Source of the DNA: an uncultured Duncaniella sp.
GTDB lineage: Bacteria > Bacteroidota > Bacteroidia > Bacteroidales > Muribaculaceae
Reading direction: 5' to 3'
Length of the DNA: 20,990 nt
NCBI GenBank assembly: GCA_910588795.1
Contig: CAJURI010000043.1
Coordinates: forward strand, 1-20,990
The translations under genes were made by a program, and so were the position numbers. This document shows, piece by piece, positions 1 through 6,421 of this stretch (position 1 is its first letter; each line of letters opens with the position of its first letter). Under the pieces are notes generated by a model that ran no database searches, was not told the origin of the DNA, and worked only from the letters and a program-made list of their open reading frames with translations.

Positions 1-59
1 ACCGAGTCTGTCGGATATTCGGTTAGCCCTGCCACGGAACTACGCCGCTGCTCCAGAAT

Positions 60-1658
60 ATGATTGCAAAATTAAAAAACATCCTTCGATGTTATGCAGT
101 CGGAATGGGAATAAAAGAGACGGCAAACACGTTTCATCTTTCCCGCAACACCGTACGCAAGTATGTCCGGCTGTTCATTTCAAGCGGCAAGACTACCGAA
201 CAGCTGCTTGAACTCTCGGAAGAGCATCTCCGTGAGATGTTCGGATGCACGGAGTTCCGTCACCGCGAGCCGTCGCAGCGTCAACTGGAACTTGACGCAC
301 TGATACCGGGCTATGTCGCCCGGCTTTCCCGCAAGGGCATGACAGTCCGCAAGCTTTTCAACGAGTACAGAAGCGAGCATCCCGACGGCTTTCAGGAGTC
401 CGTGTTCAAACGCTCCGTCCGGCAGTACAGGTTCCACACCACGGTTGTGGGGCACGTCGAGCACTATGCCGCCGACCAGATGTATGTCGACTTCGCAGGA
501 GACAAGCTGGAAGTGGTGGACGGAATGACGGGAGAGGTCAAGAAAGCGGAAGTGTTCGTCGCCATCCTTCCGTTCAGCCACTACACGTACTGCGAGGCGG
601 TATGGTCGCAACGGAAGGAAGACCTGATCAAGGCCTGTCAGAATGCATTTGAGTACTTCGGAGGCGTGACGGCCGCCATCGTGCCCGACAACCTGAAGGC
701 GGCGGTAAAGACCAGCGACCGGAACGAGCCTGTGATCAACGAGGAGTTCGCGGCCTTCGCCGAACATTACGGATGCGCCGTATATCCCGCGCGGGTCCGC
801 CATCCCAAAGACAAGGCCCTTGTCGAGAACGCCGTCAAGCAGCTGTACCAGTCAGTGTATCTTGACATAGAGGGGATGGTCTTCCCGTCGCTGGACGAAC
901 TGAACACGGCGATTCACATATCGCTGCACGACTTCAACGAAAGGCTGATGGCAGGAAGGAATATGTCGCGTAAAGACATGTTCCTGCAGGGCGAAAAGGA
1001 CTTCCTGCGTCCCCTTCCCGAGAAACCGTTTGTCATCAAGGAACGAAAGCTGATGACAGTGGGCAAGAACTGTTATGTCTCCCTGTTCAAGCACCATTAC
1101 AGCGTGCCGCGCGAGCATGTCGGCAAACGTGTGGTCATCCTTTATGACGCGGACACGGTTGAGATCTACTGCGGCCTCAATCTCGTGGCCACACACGACC
1201 GCTGCGACATACCCTACACATACTCATGGAAGAAGGAACACAACCTGCCCGGCCATTACGGCCCGTATGACAAGGATCTGGAGGAACTCTTCAAGCGAGC
1301 CGCTGAAATGGACAACATCGTTCTTGACTACCTCCACGAAGTGGATGCCATGATGCAGTATCCGCCGAAATCCTTCAGCAGCTGCCGCGGCATACTGTCG
1401 CTGGAGAAAAAATATGGAGCCGACAGGCTTGTGGCCGCTTGCGCCTGTGCGTCGATGAAGGCCGTGTATGGATATCAGGCGGTGAAAGAGATACTTGAAC
1501 AGGGCGATGACGCCGATTTCCTGCCAGATGAGGACGGAAGGGTCTCAGGCCCCGCGGCGACAGCCCCTGCCCCGATGCACAAGAACATCCGCGGCCGCGA
1601 ATACTACAGCCGCAATAATGAAACCGAAAAGACTTACAACAATGGAAACAATCGATAA
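60..1658 (+). CDS. istA: IS21-family transposase IstA
   Basis: IstA cuts and joins the ends of the IS during transposition, together with IstB. The 532-residue length is usual for the family. Residues about 15-40 form an N-terminal helix-turn-helix (GIKETANTFHLSRNTVRKYV). The RNase H-fold integrase core carries a clear DDE triad: D144 (in YAADQMYVDF), D210 (in AAIVPDNLKA) and E256 (in KALVENAVKQ). The last about 40 residues are low-complexity and basic. The 3' end overlaps the istB start by 17 nt, as is normal for IS21, which suggests coupled translation. The gene looks intact. It opposes the leftward phage operon it has landed in. Confidence 0.95.
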   Translation: MIAKLKNILRCYAVGMGIKETANTFHLSRNTVRKYVRLFISSGKTTEQLLELSEEHLREMFGCTEFRHREPSQRQLELDALIPGYVARLSRKGMTVRKLFNEYRSEHPDGFQESVFKRSVRQYRFHTTVVGHVEHYAADQMYVDFAGDKLEVVDGMTGEVKKAEVFVAILPFSHYTYCEAVWSQRKEDLIKACQNAFEYFGGVTAAIVPDNLKAAVKTSDRNEPVINEEFAAFAEHYGCAVYPARVRHPKDKALVENAVKQLYQSVYLDIEGMVFPSLDELNTAIHISLHDFNERLMAGRNMSRKDMFLQGEKDFLRPLPEKPFVIKERKLMTVGKNCYVSLFKHHYSVPREHVGKRVVILYDADTVEIYCGLNLVATHDRCDIPYTYSWKKEHNLPGHYGPYDKDLEELFKRAAEMDNIVLDYLHEVDAMMQYPPKSFSSCRGILSLEKKYGADRLVAACACASMKAVYGYQAVKEILEQGDDADFLPDEDGRVSGPAATAPAPMHKNIRGREYYSRNNETEKTYNNGNNR

Positions 1659-2421
1659 AACCGCACCGGCGACCCGGCAGCCGGATCAGAACACAACATC
1701 GCTGGACCTGATGAACCGCATGAAGATGCACGGAATGGCAGAGGCCTTCCGCGAAAGCCTTGCCGGAACAACCGCACAGTCAATGACTCCGGATTCCTTC
1801 TTGTCGATGCTCCTGCACCGCGAATGGGACTGGCGCGCGCAAGCCGCCGTAATGCGCCTGACAAAAAACGCGGCGTTCCGCTACAAGGCATATCTCGAGG
1901 AAATCGACTACGCCACAAACCGGGGGCTCGACCGCAACCAGATGGAGCGCCTGGCGACACTCGACTTCGTCCGAAACGGTCAGAATCTCTTCATCACCGG
2001 ATCATCAGGCACAGGTAAAAGCTTCCTGGCCTGCGCACTGGGACATGAGGCTTGCAAACGTGGCATACGCACCCTGTATGCCAACGCCTCCAAACTGCTC
2101 GGACAGCTAAAGGTCGCAAAAGTCAAGAACAATCTTGAGCCCGAGCTCAAGAAAATCGAACGATGTCAGCTGCTCATCCTCGACGATCTTTTTCTGGTGC
2201 CCCTTGACGCGAAGGAGCGTCCGATCCTGCTCGACATAATCGAAGACCGCAACGAGCGCAAATCGATCATCATCACCTCCCAGTACCCTTCCTCAAGCTG
2301 GTACGACATGGTCGGTGACCCGACTGTGGCCGATGCCATCCTCGACCGTATAGTACACTCGGCGCACACAATCGAGCTGTCCGGAGAAAGCATGCGCAAA
2401 CTGAAGGCTAGAAAAGCCTGA
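1642..2421 (+). CDS. istB: IS21-family helper ATPase IstB
   Basis: IstB is the AAA+ (DnaC-like) ATPase that selects target DNA and stimulates IstA. I chose the ATG at 1642 (METIDKTAPA), giving 259 residues, the family norm; an upstream in-frame ATG at 1495 would only add translation shadowing istA. Walker A is GSSGTGKS at residues 120-127. Walker B is LLILDDL with D181/D182. The N-terminal region contains the usual LDLMNRMKMHGMAEAF segment. The gene appears intact, so the element may still be mobile. Confidence 0.95.
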   Translation: METIDKTAPATRQPDQNTTSLDLMNRMKMHGMAEAFRESLAGTTAQSMTPDSFLSMLLHREWDWRAQAAVMRLTKNAAFRYKAYLEEIDYATNRGLDRNQMERLATLDFVRNGQNLFITGSSGTGKSFLACALGHEACKRGIRTLYANASKLLGQLKVAKVKNNLEPELKKIERCQLLILDDLFLVPLDAKERPILLDIIEDRNERKSIIITSQYPSSSWYDMVGDPTVADAILDRIVHSAHTIELSGESMRKLKARKA

Positions 2422-2439
2422 CAAACCAAATGAGGTAAA

Positions 2440-2531
2440 ATAACATTGACCCCCGCCGCCAGGACTTTTAAGGGGTCATTCTTATTTTGCCCGAGGGGTC
2501 AAATCCCGCGTGCCCGAAGGGGTCAAACGCA
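2440..2531. repeat. IS21 right-end repeat array (GGGGTCA boxes)
   Basis: Three direct GGGGTCA boxes occur at 2472, 2495 and 2519; the last two share the longer context gcccga(a)ggggtcaaa. An inverted copy (ttgaccccc) lies at 2446-2454, just after istB. This matches the multiple terminal repeats of IS21 ends. The exact cleavage point and target duplication cannot be read without the left end. Confidence 0.6.
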
Positions 2532-2603
2532 CGCGCCTTTTCCAATCTGCTTGAGCTCGTATTCGTCGCACACGCCCCGGTAGTCGTCAAGAGTCAGGAA
2601 CAT
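2523..2603 (-). pseudogene. Phage head/tail gene truncated by IS21 (DUF1320/Gp36-like N-terminus)
   Basis: On the minus strand an ATG at 2603-2601 opens MFLTLDDYRGVCDEYELKQI, then runs into the IS21 end and stops at a TGA inside the last GGGGTCA box. The start overlaps the stop of the upstream 85-residue gene by 10 nt (ATGTTCCTGA), so this was the next gene of the leftward operon. From memory, the MFLT-DDY-VCD opening resembles N-termini of DUF1320/Mu gp36-like head-tail proteins of Bacteroidales Mu-like phages; that is recognition, not a search. The rest of the gene should lie left of the IS, outside the window. Confidence 0.55.
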
Positions 2604-2851
2604 AGGCCGGAAGTTTTGGGCATAGCTTCATAAATTGCAATTTCGCGGGCTTTTTCGGCAGTCAGGCCGGGGAGGCGCTTTTGCCGGATCATTTTTTTAA
2701 CGCCCTGCATAGATACGCAGACCGGGCGCCCATGAAGCACAAGCACCAGGAATTTTTTACGGTGGAGGTCAGCGGAGCGCTGAGCTTCACGGATCGCGCG
2801 TTTTTTGCGCCAGTCGAACAGGAGGGCGCGGAAGTATTCAAATATTACCAT
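2594..2851 (-). CDS. Conserved small phage protein of unknown function (terminase operon)
   Basis: An 85-residue, very basic protein starting MVIFEYFRALLFDWRKKRAI. I do not recognise a family. It has a short aromatic/hydrophobic N-terminus (residues 1-12), a basic helix (RKKRAIREAQR), a predicted beta segment (KFLVLVLHGRPVCVS) and a C-terminal helical part. Its ATG overlaps the terminase stop (ATGGTAA, 7 nt) and its own stop overlaps the next gene start, so translational coupling supports a real gene. A role in head assembly or packaging is guessed from position only. Confidence 0.6.
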   Translation of the reverse strand: MVIFEYFRALLFDWRKKRAIREAQRSADLHRKKFLVLVLHGRPVCVSMQGVKKMIRQKRLPGLTAEKAREIAIYEAMPKTSGLCS

Positions 2852-4392
2852 GATACATTTTTTGCGTTAGGTCGCAACCCTATTGAAGTGGATGAAACAA
2901 TTTTCTTTTGTCGGGTATCTCTCTGTAAAATCCATATAGCGCCCTCGTCGGCGTCCGGTGCGTCGTCGTGTCCGCGCATACCCTTTTCAAATGCGAGGGT
3001 CTGGTCGATGCCGGCGAGCATATCGGGGTCGTCTCGCTGGCTCTCGTCGTAATAGACGAACCCACGCTCCCACAGTGGCGAAACAGCTTCAACGCGCTGG
3101 AACTTGTCAGGCTTTTTGCGCTTGTCGCCGGTCATTGGGAGCTGGTAGCCGCGAAGTTCACCCTCTCGCATAAATTCATCGAGGATGGTGTCCTGCATAA
3201 AATTCGCCTCCATGTACCAGCGCACGGCGATACCCTGAGCGCGCGCCCATTCGTAAAGGTCGTAACACCAGCGTACCATTTCGGCAACGGAGCACTGACG
3301 GACAAAAGCACGGAGGTGCCAGAGCTGAGTCCCGGCTTTCCCCCAGAGTTTCGCCGCCTTAAAGTCATTTTTGTTTGAGCCTTTGAAACTGGGGTCGATA
3401 TAAAGCACAATTTCCGAGAACTTAGACCAGGCAGGGCGCTTACCCCAGCGGATCCACTCGTTGCGGAACACTGCACCCTCAATTATCGGGTTATTCATGT
3501 ATTCTTTTTGAAATGCACGATAACCGGCGACGTCGGCAATTGCCTGCACTTCCTCCGGGGTCCATTTGGCAGCCCAGGAAATATCGCCGTTTTTGTCGTA
3601 GATGTTTACACGGGTAACGTGTACGCTCTTAATATCGCACCACTTCGCCAGCACTGAATTTTTGGCAATCATATTACCGACCATAAAGAAGCGGCCGCGC
3701 CCACCGTCGAGAGTACCGAACAGAGCCGAGCGCACCCAGTCGAACAGCTTAGAGACACGCGCCGGACTTTCCACCAGTTCGTCGTCGTCGAGGTCGTCAA
3801 TAACGATGTAATCCGGACGGTGTGAGCGGTAGCGCAGACCACGCGGAGACTGACCGCGACCACGGGCAAAAAATGCGACTTCCGTCTGCGTTACAAATTC
3901 TCCCTCCTCCCAGGATCCGGCGTTGTACTGTTCCCCGAAATCGGCAATATAACGCTGGTTGTACTGTAACTCCGCCTGAATGTCACCCAACAGAGTTTTA
4001 GCGTTATCCTCAGACTTGCCGACGATGACCATAACGTTAATTTCGCGGCGTTCCTGACACATTAGCCACATAGGGACAAATACGTCCATATTGGTAGACT
4101 TAGCCGCACCACGATGCCAGACAAAACCGGCTTTGAGGTTTCGGTTGGCTTTTATCTTATTGGCCGCGTCAATGTGGAATTTAGCGCAAGGGGTAGCTTT
4201 CCCGGTTTCGGGGTTAATAGTCCAGTGTGGGAAATAGTAATCAACGAAAGCGGTATAATCAGAGCGCAGCCGGGCAATGCGCGCGAGACGCTGTGCCGGC
4301 GATTCTATGATGTTAATGGAAGTGGCAGCCTGCACCGTTTCGCAGTGCTGTTTCCATTCCTCAATCGCTTTTTTTAATTCCGCTTTTGTCAT
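2845..4392 (-). CDS. Phage terminase large subunit (Mu gp28-like)
   Basis: This is the ATP-driven DNA packaging motor and nuclease, 515 residues. The ATPase half has a P-loop-like HRGAAKST at about 93-100, which lacks the first glycine of the classical Walker A, and a Walker B YIVIDDLDDD at about 195-204. The C-terminal RNase H-like nuclease shows D333 (VLYIDPSFKG), E395 (RWYMEANF) and D480 (DDAPDADEG) as the likely metal-binding acids. It starts 3 nt after the small terminase stop and its stop overlaps the next gene, so it belongs to the leftward packaging operon. The class call is firm; the relation to Mu gp28 is inferred from the rest of the genome. Confidence 0.9.
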   Translation of the reverse strand: MTKAELKKAIEEWKQHCETVQAATSINIIESPAQRLARIARLRSDYTAFVDYYFPHWTINPETGKATPCAKFHIDAANKIKANRNLKAGFVWHRGAAKSTNMDVFVPMWLMCQERREINVMVIVGKSEDNAKTLLGDIQAELQYNQRYIADFGEQYNAGSWEEGEFVTQTEVAFFARGRGQSPRGLRYRSHRPDYIVIDDLDDDELVESPARVSKLFDWVRSALFGTLDGGRGRFFMVGNMIAKNSVLAKWCDIKSVHVTRVNIYDKNGDISWAAKWTPEEVQAIADVAGYRAFQKEYMNNPIIEGAVFRNEWIRWGKRPAWSKFSEIVLYIDPSFKGSNKNDFKAAKLWGKAGTQLWHLRAFVRQCSVAEMVRWCYDLYEWARAQGIAVRWYMEANFMQDTILDEFMREGELRGYQLPMTGDKRKKPDKFQRVEAVSPLWERGFVYYDESQRDDPDMLAGIDQTLAFEKGMRGHDDAPDADEGAIWILQRDTRQKKIVSSTSIGLRPNAKNVSW

Positions 4393-4395
4393 ACT

Positions 4396-4872
4396 TTAGA
4401 AAGACTCTTTTAATTTTTCAGAGATGAAAAGGTCGTGATAATGGTTAATGGTTTTGAGCAGTTCCGGGGTGACATTCGGGTCGAAGCTCATACGATATTG
4501 CAGCCATTTGCTGAAAGCCATAAATACCTCTATAATGTCAACCACGGAAGTTTTTTTGTCGAGGCGTTCAACAGTGGCGGCAAACTTCACAAGTTTGTCA
4601 GCGCTGGCGGCTGTTTTCTCCGGGCTGGGGTCATTTGCCAAATCCTCCAGTAACACATTTATGGAGTTAAAAATTTTATTAACCAGTTCCTGTCTCGTAA
4701 TGTTGGCGGCGGCTCGTGCCTGTTCCCAGCCACCCTCCGCAACCCATTTTGTGACAGTCTGAGCAGATACGCCGACTTTTTCAGCAATAGACTTCTGAGG
4801 CTCCCCCTGCATATATAGGAGGCGCGCGTGTTCGCGTTGCTGTTCGCGTTCCTTTTTGGTTTTAGTTGCCAT
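4396..4872 (-). CDS. Terminase small subunit-like DNA-binding protein
   Basis: A 158-residue protein with a basic N-terminus (MATKTKKEREQQREHARLLY). A helix-turn-helix of the phage terminase small-subunit kind follows at about 24-45 (KSIAEKVGVSAQTVTKWV) and then a helical, probably oligomerising C-terminal region. Its place directly before the large terminase, with a 3-nt gap, supports a role in recognising DNA for packaging. It is the first gene of the leftward operon; a candidate promoter lies at 5006-5037 on the minus strand. A general DNA-binding regulator is possible but less likely. Confidence 0.8.
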   Translation of the reverse strand: MATKTKKEREQQREHARLLYMQGEPQKSIAEKVGVSAQTVTKWVAEGGWEQARAAANITRQELVNKIFNSINVLLEDLANDPSPEKTAASADKLVKFAATVERLDKKTSVVDIIEVFMAFSKWLQYRMSFDPNVTPELLKTINHYHDLFISEKLKESF

Positions 4873-4890
4873 TCATAATAAACCGAGAAT

Positions 4891-5001
4891 TTAAGTTAAC
4901 ACCCACACTGCGGGGGCGTTTTCGATATTTCGCATTATCGGCGGCACCTCAGCATAGCAGGAGTAAACTCCGCTCTGCGTTCGGTTTGCACGATAATTCA
5001 C
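4891..5001 (-). other. Leader element with possible 36-codon ORF upstream of terminase
   Basis: On the minus strand a GTG at 5001 opens 36 codons (VNYRANRTQSG... ending at TAA 4893-4891) just before the small terminase gene. The DNA around gcagagcggagtttactcc is clearly related to the stretch at 8148-8226, upstream of the lysis membrane gene, so the conserved thing may be the nucleic acid. The segment GGAG-TTTA-CTCC can form a small hairpin. If the promoter at 5006-5013 is real, the transcript would start at about the GTG, leaving no room for a ribosome site. I do not claim it is translated. Confidence 0.35.
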
Positions 5002-5005
5002 ACTG

Positions 5006-5037
5006 CAAAGTTGGGGTAAAAAAGTGCTATGGTAAAA
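5006..5037 (-). promoter_or_regulatory. Candidate leftward promoter for terminase operon
   Basis: On the minus strand CAACTTTG (5013-5006) matches the Bacteroidetes -7 box TAnnTTTG at 7 of 8 positions. The region about 20 nt upstream is T-rich (TTTT/TTTA at 5037-5033) in place of TTTG. It is correctly placed and oriented for the small terminase operon. The upstream box is weak. Confidence 0.35.
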
Positions 5038-5065
5038 AAGAGTGTAAAACTTTTACACTCTTTTT
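5034..5065. terminator. Bidirectional intrinsic terminator
   Basis: A perfect inverted repeat GAGTGTAAAA/TTTTACACTC around C5050 (5040-5060) has an A-run before it (5034-5039) and a T-run after it (5061-5065). It can therefore form a hairpin plus U-tract on either strand. It lies between the two divergent promoter candidates and would block read-through from either side. Confidence 0.7.
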
Positions 5066-5094
5066 GTTAGGGTTGTGAACAATGCTCAACTTTG
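5063..5094 (+). promoter_or_regulatory. Candidate rightward promoter for tRNA/head operon
   Basis: TTTG at 5063-5066, a 20-nt spacer, then CAACTTTG at 5087-5094 fit the Bacteroidetes sigma-ABfr consensus (TTTG...TAnnTTTG) with one mismatch. Transcription would start near 5098-5101, about 50 nt before the tRNA. The -33 box overlaps the T-run of the terminator hairpin. Confidence 0.5.
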
Positions 5095-5147
5095 CACCGC
5101 TGAACGACTTAAATACATTCTTTGCATAGCAAAGCGGCAAGCCGATT

Positions 5148-5223
5148 AGCGGAGTAGAGCAGCCGGTAGCTCATTGGGCTCATTCCCCAAAGGTCGCAGG
5201 TTCGAGTCCTGCCTCCGCCACCA
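5148..5223 (+). tRNA. Initiator-like tRNA-Met (CAT), CCA encoded
   Basis: A 76-nt cloverleaf with acceptor AGCGGAG/CTCCGCC (5148-5154, 5213-5219), D-arm GAGC-AGCCGGTA-GCTC, anticodon arm TTGGG-CTCATTC-CCCAA with CAT at 5181-5183, variable loop AGGTC, T-arm GCAGG-TTCGAGT-CCTGC, then A73 and encoded CCA. Three initiator hallmarks are present: position 1:72 is unpaired (A1:C72; usual bacterial initiators have C1:A72), three G:C pairs (GGG/CCC) close the anticodon stem, and pair 11:24 is A:U. Odd points are U37 and C38 in place of the usual AA. It sits in the 5' leader of the head operon and is followed by a strong terminator. Some other CAU-reading role cannot be excluded. Confidence 0.85.
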
Positions 5224-5246
5224 AGGTAAAAAAGATTAGGACAACC

Positions 5247-5314
5247 GCCCCGGGCACAGGGGACACACCCACCACCTCCGGACCAAGCCCCTAAGTGCCC
5301 CGGGCATTTTCTTT
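5247..5314 (+). terminator. GC-rich intrinsic terminator after tRNA
   Basis: GCCC-C-GGGCAC-A-GGGG (5247-5262) pairs with CCCC-TAA-GTGCCC-C-GGGC (5288-5305): 14 G:C-rich pairs with one C:C mismatch and a small bulge. The loop is 25 nt, and TTTTCTTT follows at 5307-5314. This would end tRNA transcripts or act as an attenuator before the protease gene. No convincing second promoter was found between here and 5379. Confidence 0.6.
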
Positions 5315-5378
5315 GCGAGAGTTAATATTTTAAAATACAAAGCGTGGCAAGCACGATAAGTGAAACGAGACAACTACA

Positions 5379-6389
5379 ATGAAAGAAGTAATAATCTCAA
5401 CTGAGGCAGTAAACAGCTACGGCACGCGTGTGCTGACTTCGGGCATAGACCTGGAGCAGTTCAAGCGCAACCCGGTTTTGCTATGGATGCACCGCCGTGC
5501 TTTCGACGGTCAGTCAATGCCTATCGGCAAAATTGACAACCTCAGAGTTGAGGAGGGGAAGCTGATAGGCACCCCGATATTTGACCAAAACGATGAATTT
5601 GCCCGGAAGATAGAGAGCAAATGGGAAAGCGGATTTTTGCGCATGGCTTCGGCAGCCCTGGAGCCTACCGAAGTGAACCCAGACCCGGCTTTAGCATTGG
5701 AAGGGCAGACACGTGCAACGGTGACACGGTGCAAACTTATCGAGGTTAGCATTGTGGATATTGGCGGCAATGATGAAGCCCTGCAACTCTGTGGAGCAGA
5801 CGGCAAGCAGTTGAAGCTCGCCGCCGGTGAGGATGCCCCGACACTTCCGCTCTTGAAACTGAACGAACCCAAGCCCGCGCCGGAGAATGAACCCGGCGAG
5901 GGGGAGGAAATCAATAACAATAATAAAATAATAAAAACAGCGATGAACAAAGACCAGTTAATCCTCTTAGGACTTCCCGAGGATGCGAGCGACGAGCAGA
6001 TAACAGCCGCGCTCCAGCTGATGAAAACCAAGGCGGACAGCGCAGAGACGTTGCAACTTGCGGCAGTGACCCGGTGCGTGGATCAGGCTATTGCCGACAA
6101 AAAGATTTTGGCGGCGCAGCGTGACCATTACATTAAGCTCGGTAAAGCAGCCGGCGCAGAAATGCTCGCCGACACATTCAAGGCGATGCCCGGACAGCAG
6201 AAGCCCACCGACACCCTGAACCTGAGCAAACAGAGTGCGCCTGGTGCAGCTGAACAGCCTAAGAAATACACCAAGTTAAGCGAAGTGCCGCATAGCGAGC
6301 TCATAGCACTGCGCAAAGACCAGCCCGCGGAATATATGCGCCTGTATAAAGAAGAGTACGGCGTAGAGTGTCCGCCCCTCAGCGATTAA
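5379..6389 (+). CDS. Prohead protease with C-terminal scaffold (Mu I/Z-like)
   Basis: The first about 135 residues are an S78/HK97-type prohead protease: H38 in LLWMHRRAFDG, the strand PIGKIDNLRVEEGKLIGTPI, S91 in GFLRMASAAL, and the segment LIEVSIVDIGGNDEAL. H38 and S91 are the likely catalytic pair. A Pro/Glu/Asn-rich linker (about 160-186) leads to a helical, charged scaffold part (189-336). The protein shapes the procapsid and then matures it by cleaving scaffold and capsid N-termini. An internal ATG (codon 189) with an A-rich leader may make scaffold alone. It is directly followed by the major capsid gene. The start has the A-rich leader acaactacaATG. Confidence 0.88.
   Translation: MKEVIISTEAVNSYGTRVLTSGIDLEQFKRNPVLLWMHRRAFDGQSMPIGKIDNLRVEEGKLIGTPIFDQNDEFARKIESKWESGFLRMASAALEPTEVNPDPALALEGQTRATVTRCKLIEVSIVDIGGNDEALQLCGADGKQLKLAAGEDAPTLPLLKLNEPKPAPENEPGEGEEINNNNKIIKTAMNKDQLILLGLPEDASDEQITAALQLMKTKADSAETLQLAAVTRCVDQAIADKKILAAQRDHYIKLGKAAGAEMLADTFKAMPGQQKPTDTLNLSKQSAPGAAEQPKKYTKLSEVPHSELIALRKDQPAEYMRLYKEEYGVECPPLSD
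5943..6389 (+). CDS. Nested scaffold protein from internal start (probable)
   Basis: An in-frame ATG at 5943 (MNKDQLILLGLPEDASDEQI) is preceded by an A-rich run ending aaaacagcgATG. This is nearly identical to the leaders of the capsid gene (caacaacagcaATG) and the gene at 14735 (aacaacagcgATG). The product would be 148 residues: the scaffold half of the protease. Known parallels are Mu Z inside I and lambda Nu3 inside C. The sequence supports an internal start, but expression is inferred. Confidence 0.5.
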   Translation: MNKDQLILLGLPEDASDEQITAALQLMKTKADSAETLQLAAVTRCVDQAIADKKILAAQRDHYIKLGKAAGAEMLADTFKAMPGQQKPTDTLNLSKQSAPGAAEQPKKYTKLSEVPHSELIALRKDQPAEYMRLYKEEYGVECPPLSD

Positions 6390-6421
6390 ATAAACCCTAT
6401 AAACACAATCCAACAACAGCA

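Larger units (their letters stand above)
1..2531 (+). mobile_element. IS21-family insertion sequence, right part (left end outside window)
   Basis: Two overlapping plus-strand genes, a DDE transposase (istA) and an AAA+ helper (istB), form the standard IS21 pair. Downstream of istB lie three GGGGTCA boxes at 2472-2478, 2495-2501 and 2519-2525, spaced 23-24 bp, plus one inverted TGACCCC at 2447-2453. Multiple terminal repeats of this kind are typical of IS21 ends, where the transposase binds. IS21 elements usually end in CA, and the best candidate terminus is the CA at 2530-2531, after the last box. That boundary is inferred, and the left terminus is not in the window. The element interrupts a phage gene on the minus strand. 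Confidence 0.85.
4873..5378. other. Divergent control region between packaging and head operons
   Basis: About 500 bp without a clear protein gene. In order it contains: a leader element on the minus strand (4891-5001); a 10-bp inverted repeat TGCAAAGTTG/CAACTTTGCA (5004-5013, 5087-5096) whose arms look like -7 boxes of divergent promoters; a bidirectional terminator (5034-5065); a small hairpin (5120-5134); a tRNA (5148-5223); a GC-rich terminator (5247-5314); and a 12-bp AT palindrome TATTTTAAAATA (5326-5337). GGTAAAAAAG occurs three times (5015, 5031, 5225). Confidence 0.6.

Noticed and set aside
180..803. 207-codon minus-strand frame opposite istA
   Set aside because: Antisense shadow of a well-supported DDE transposase with GC-rich codons; no recognisable domain.
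2681..3052. 123-codon plus-strand frame opposite the terminase end
   Set aside because: Shadow of the minus-strand terminase and the 85-residue gene, which have coupled starts and stops.
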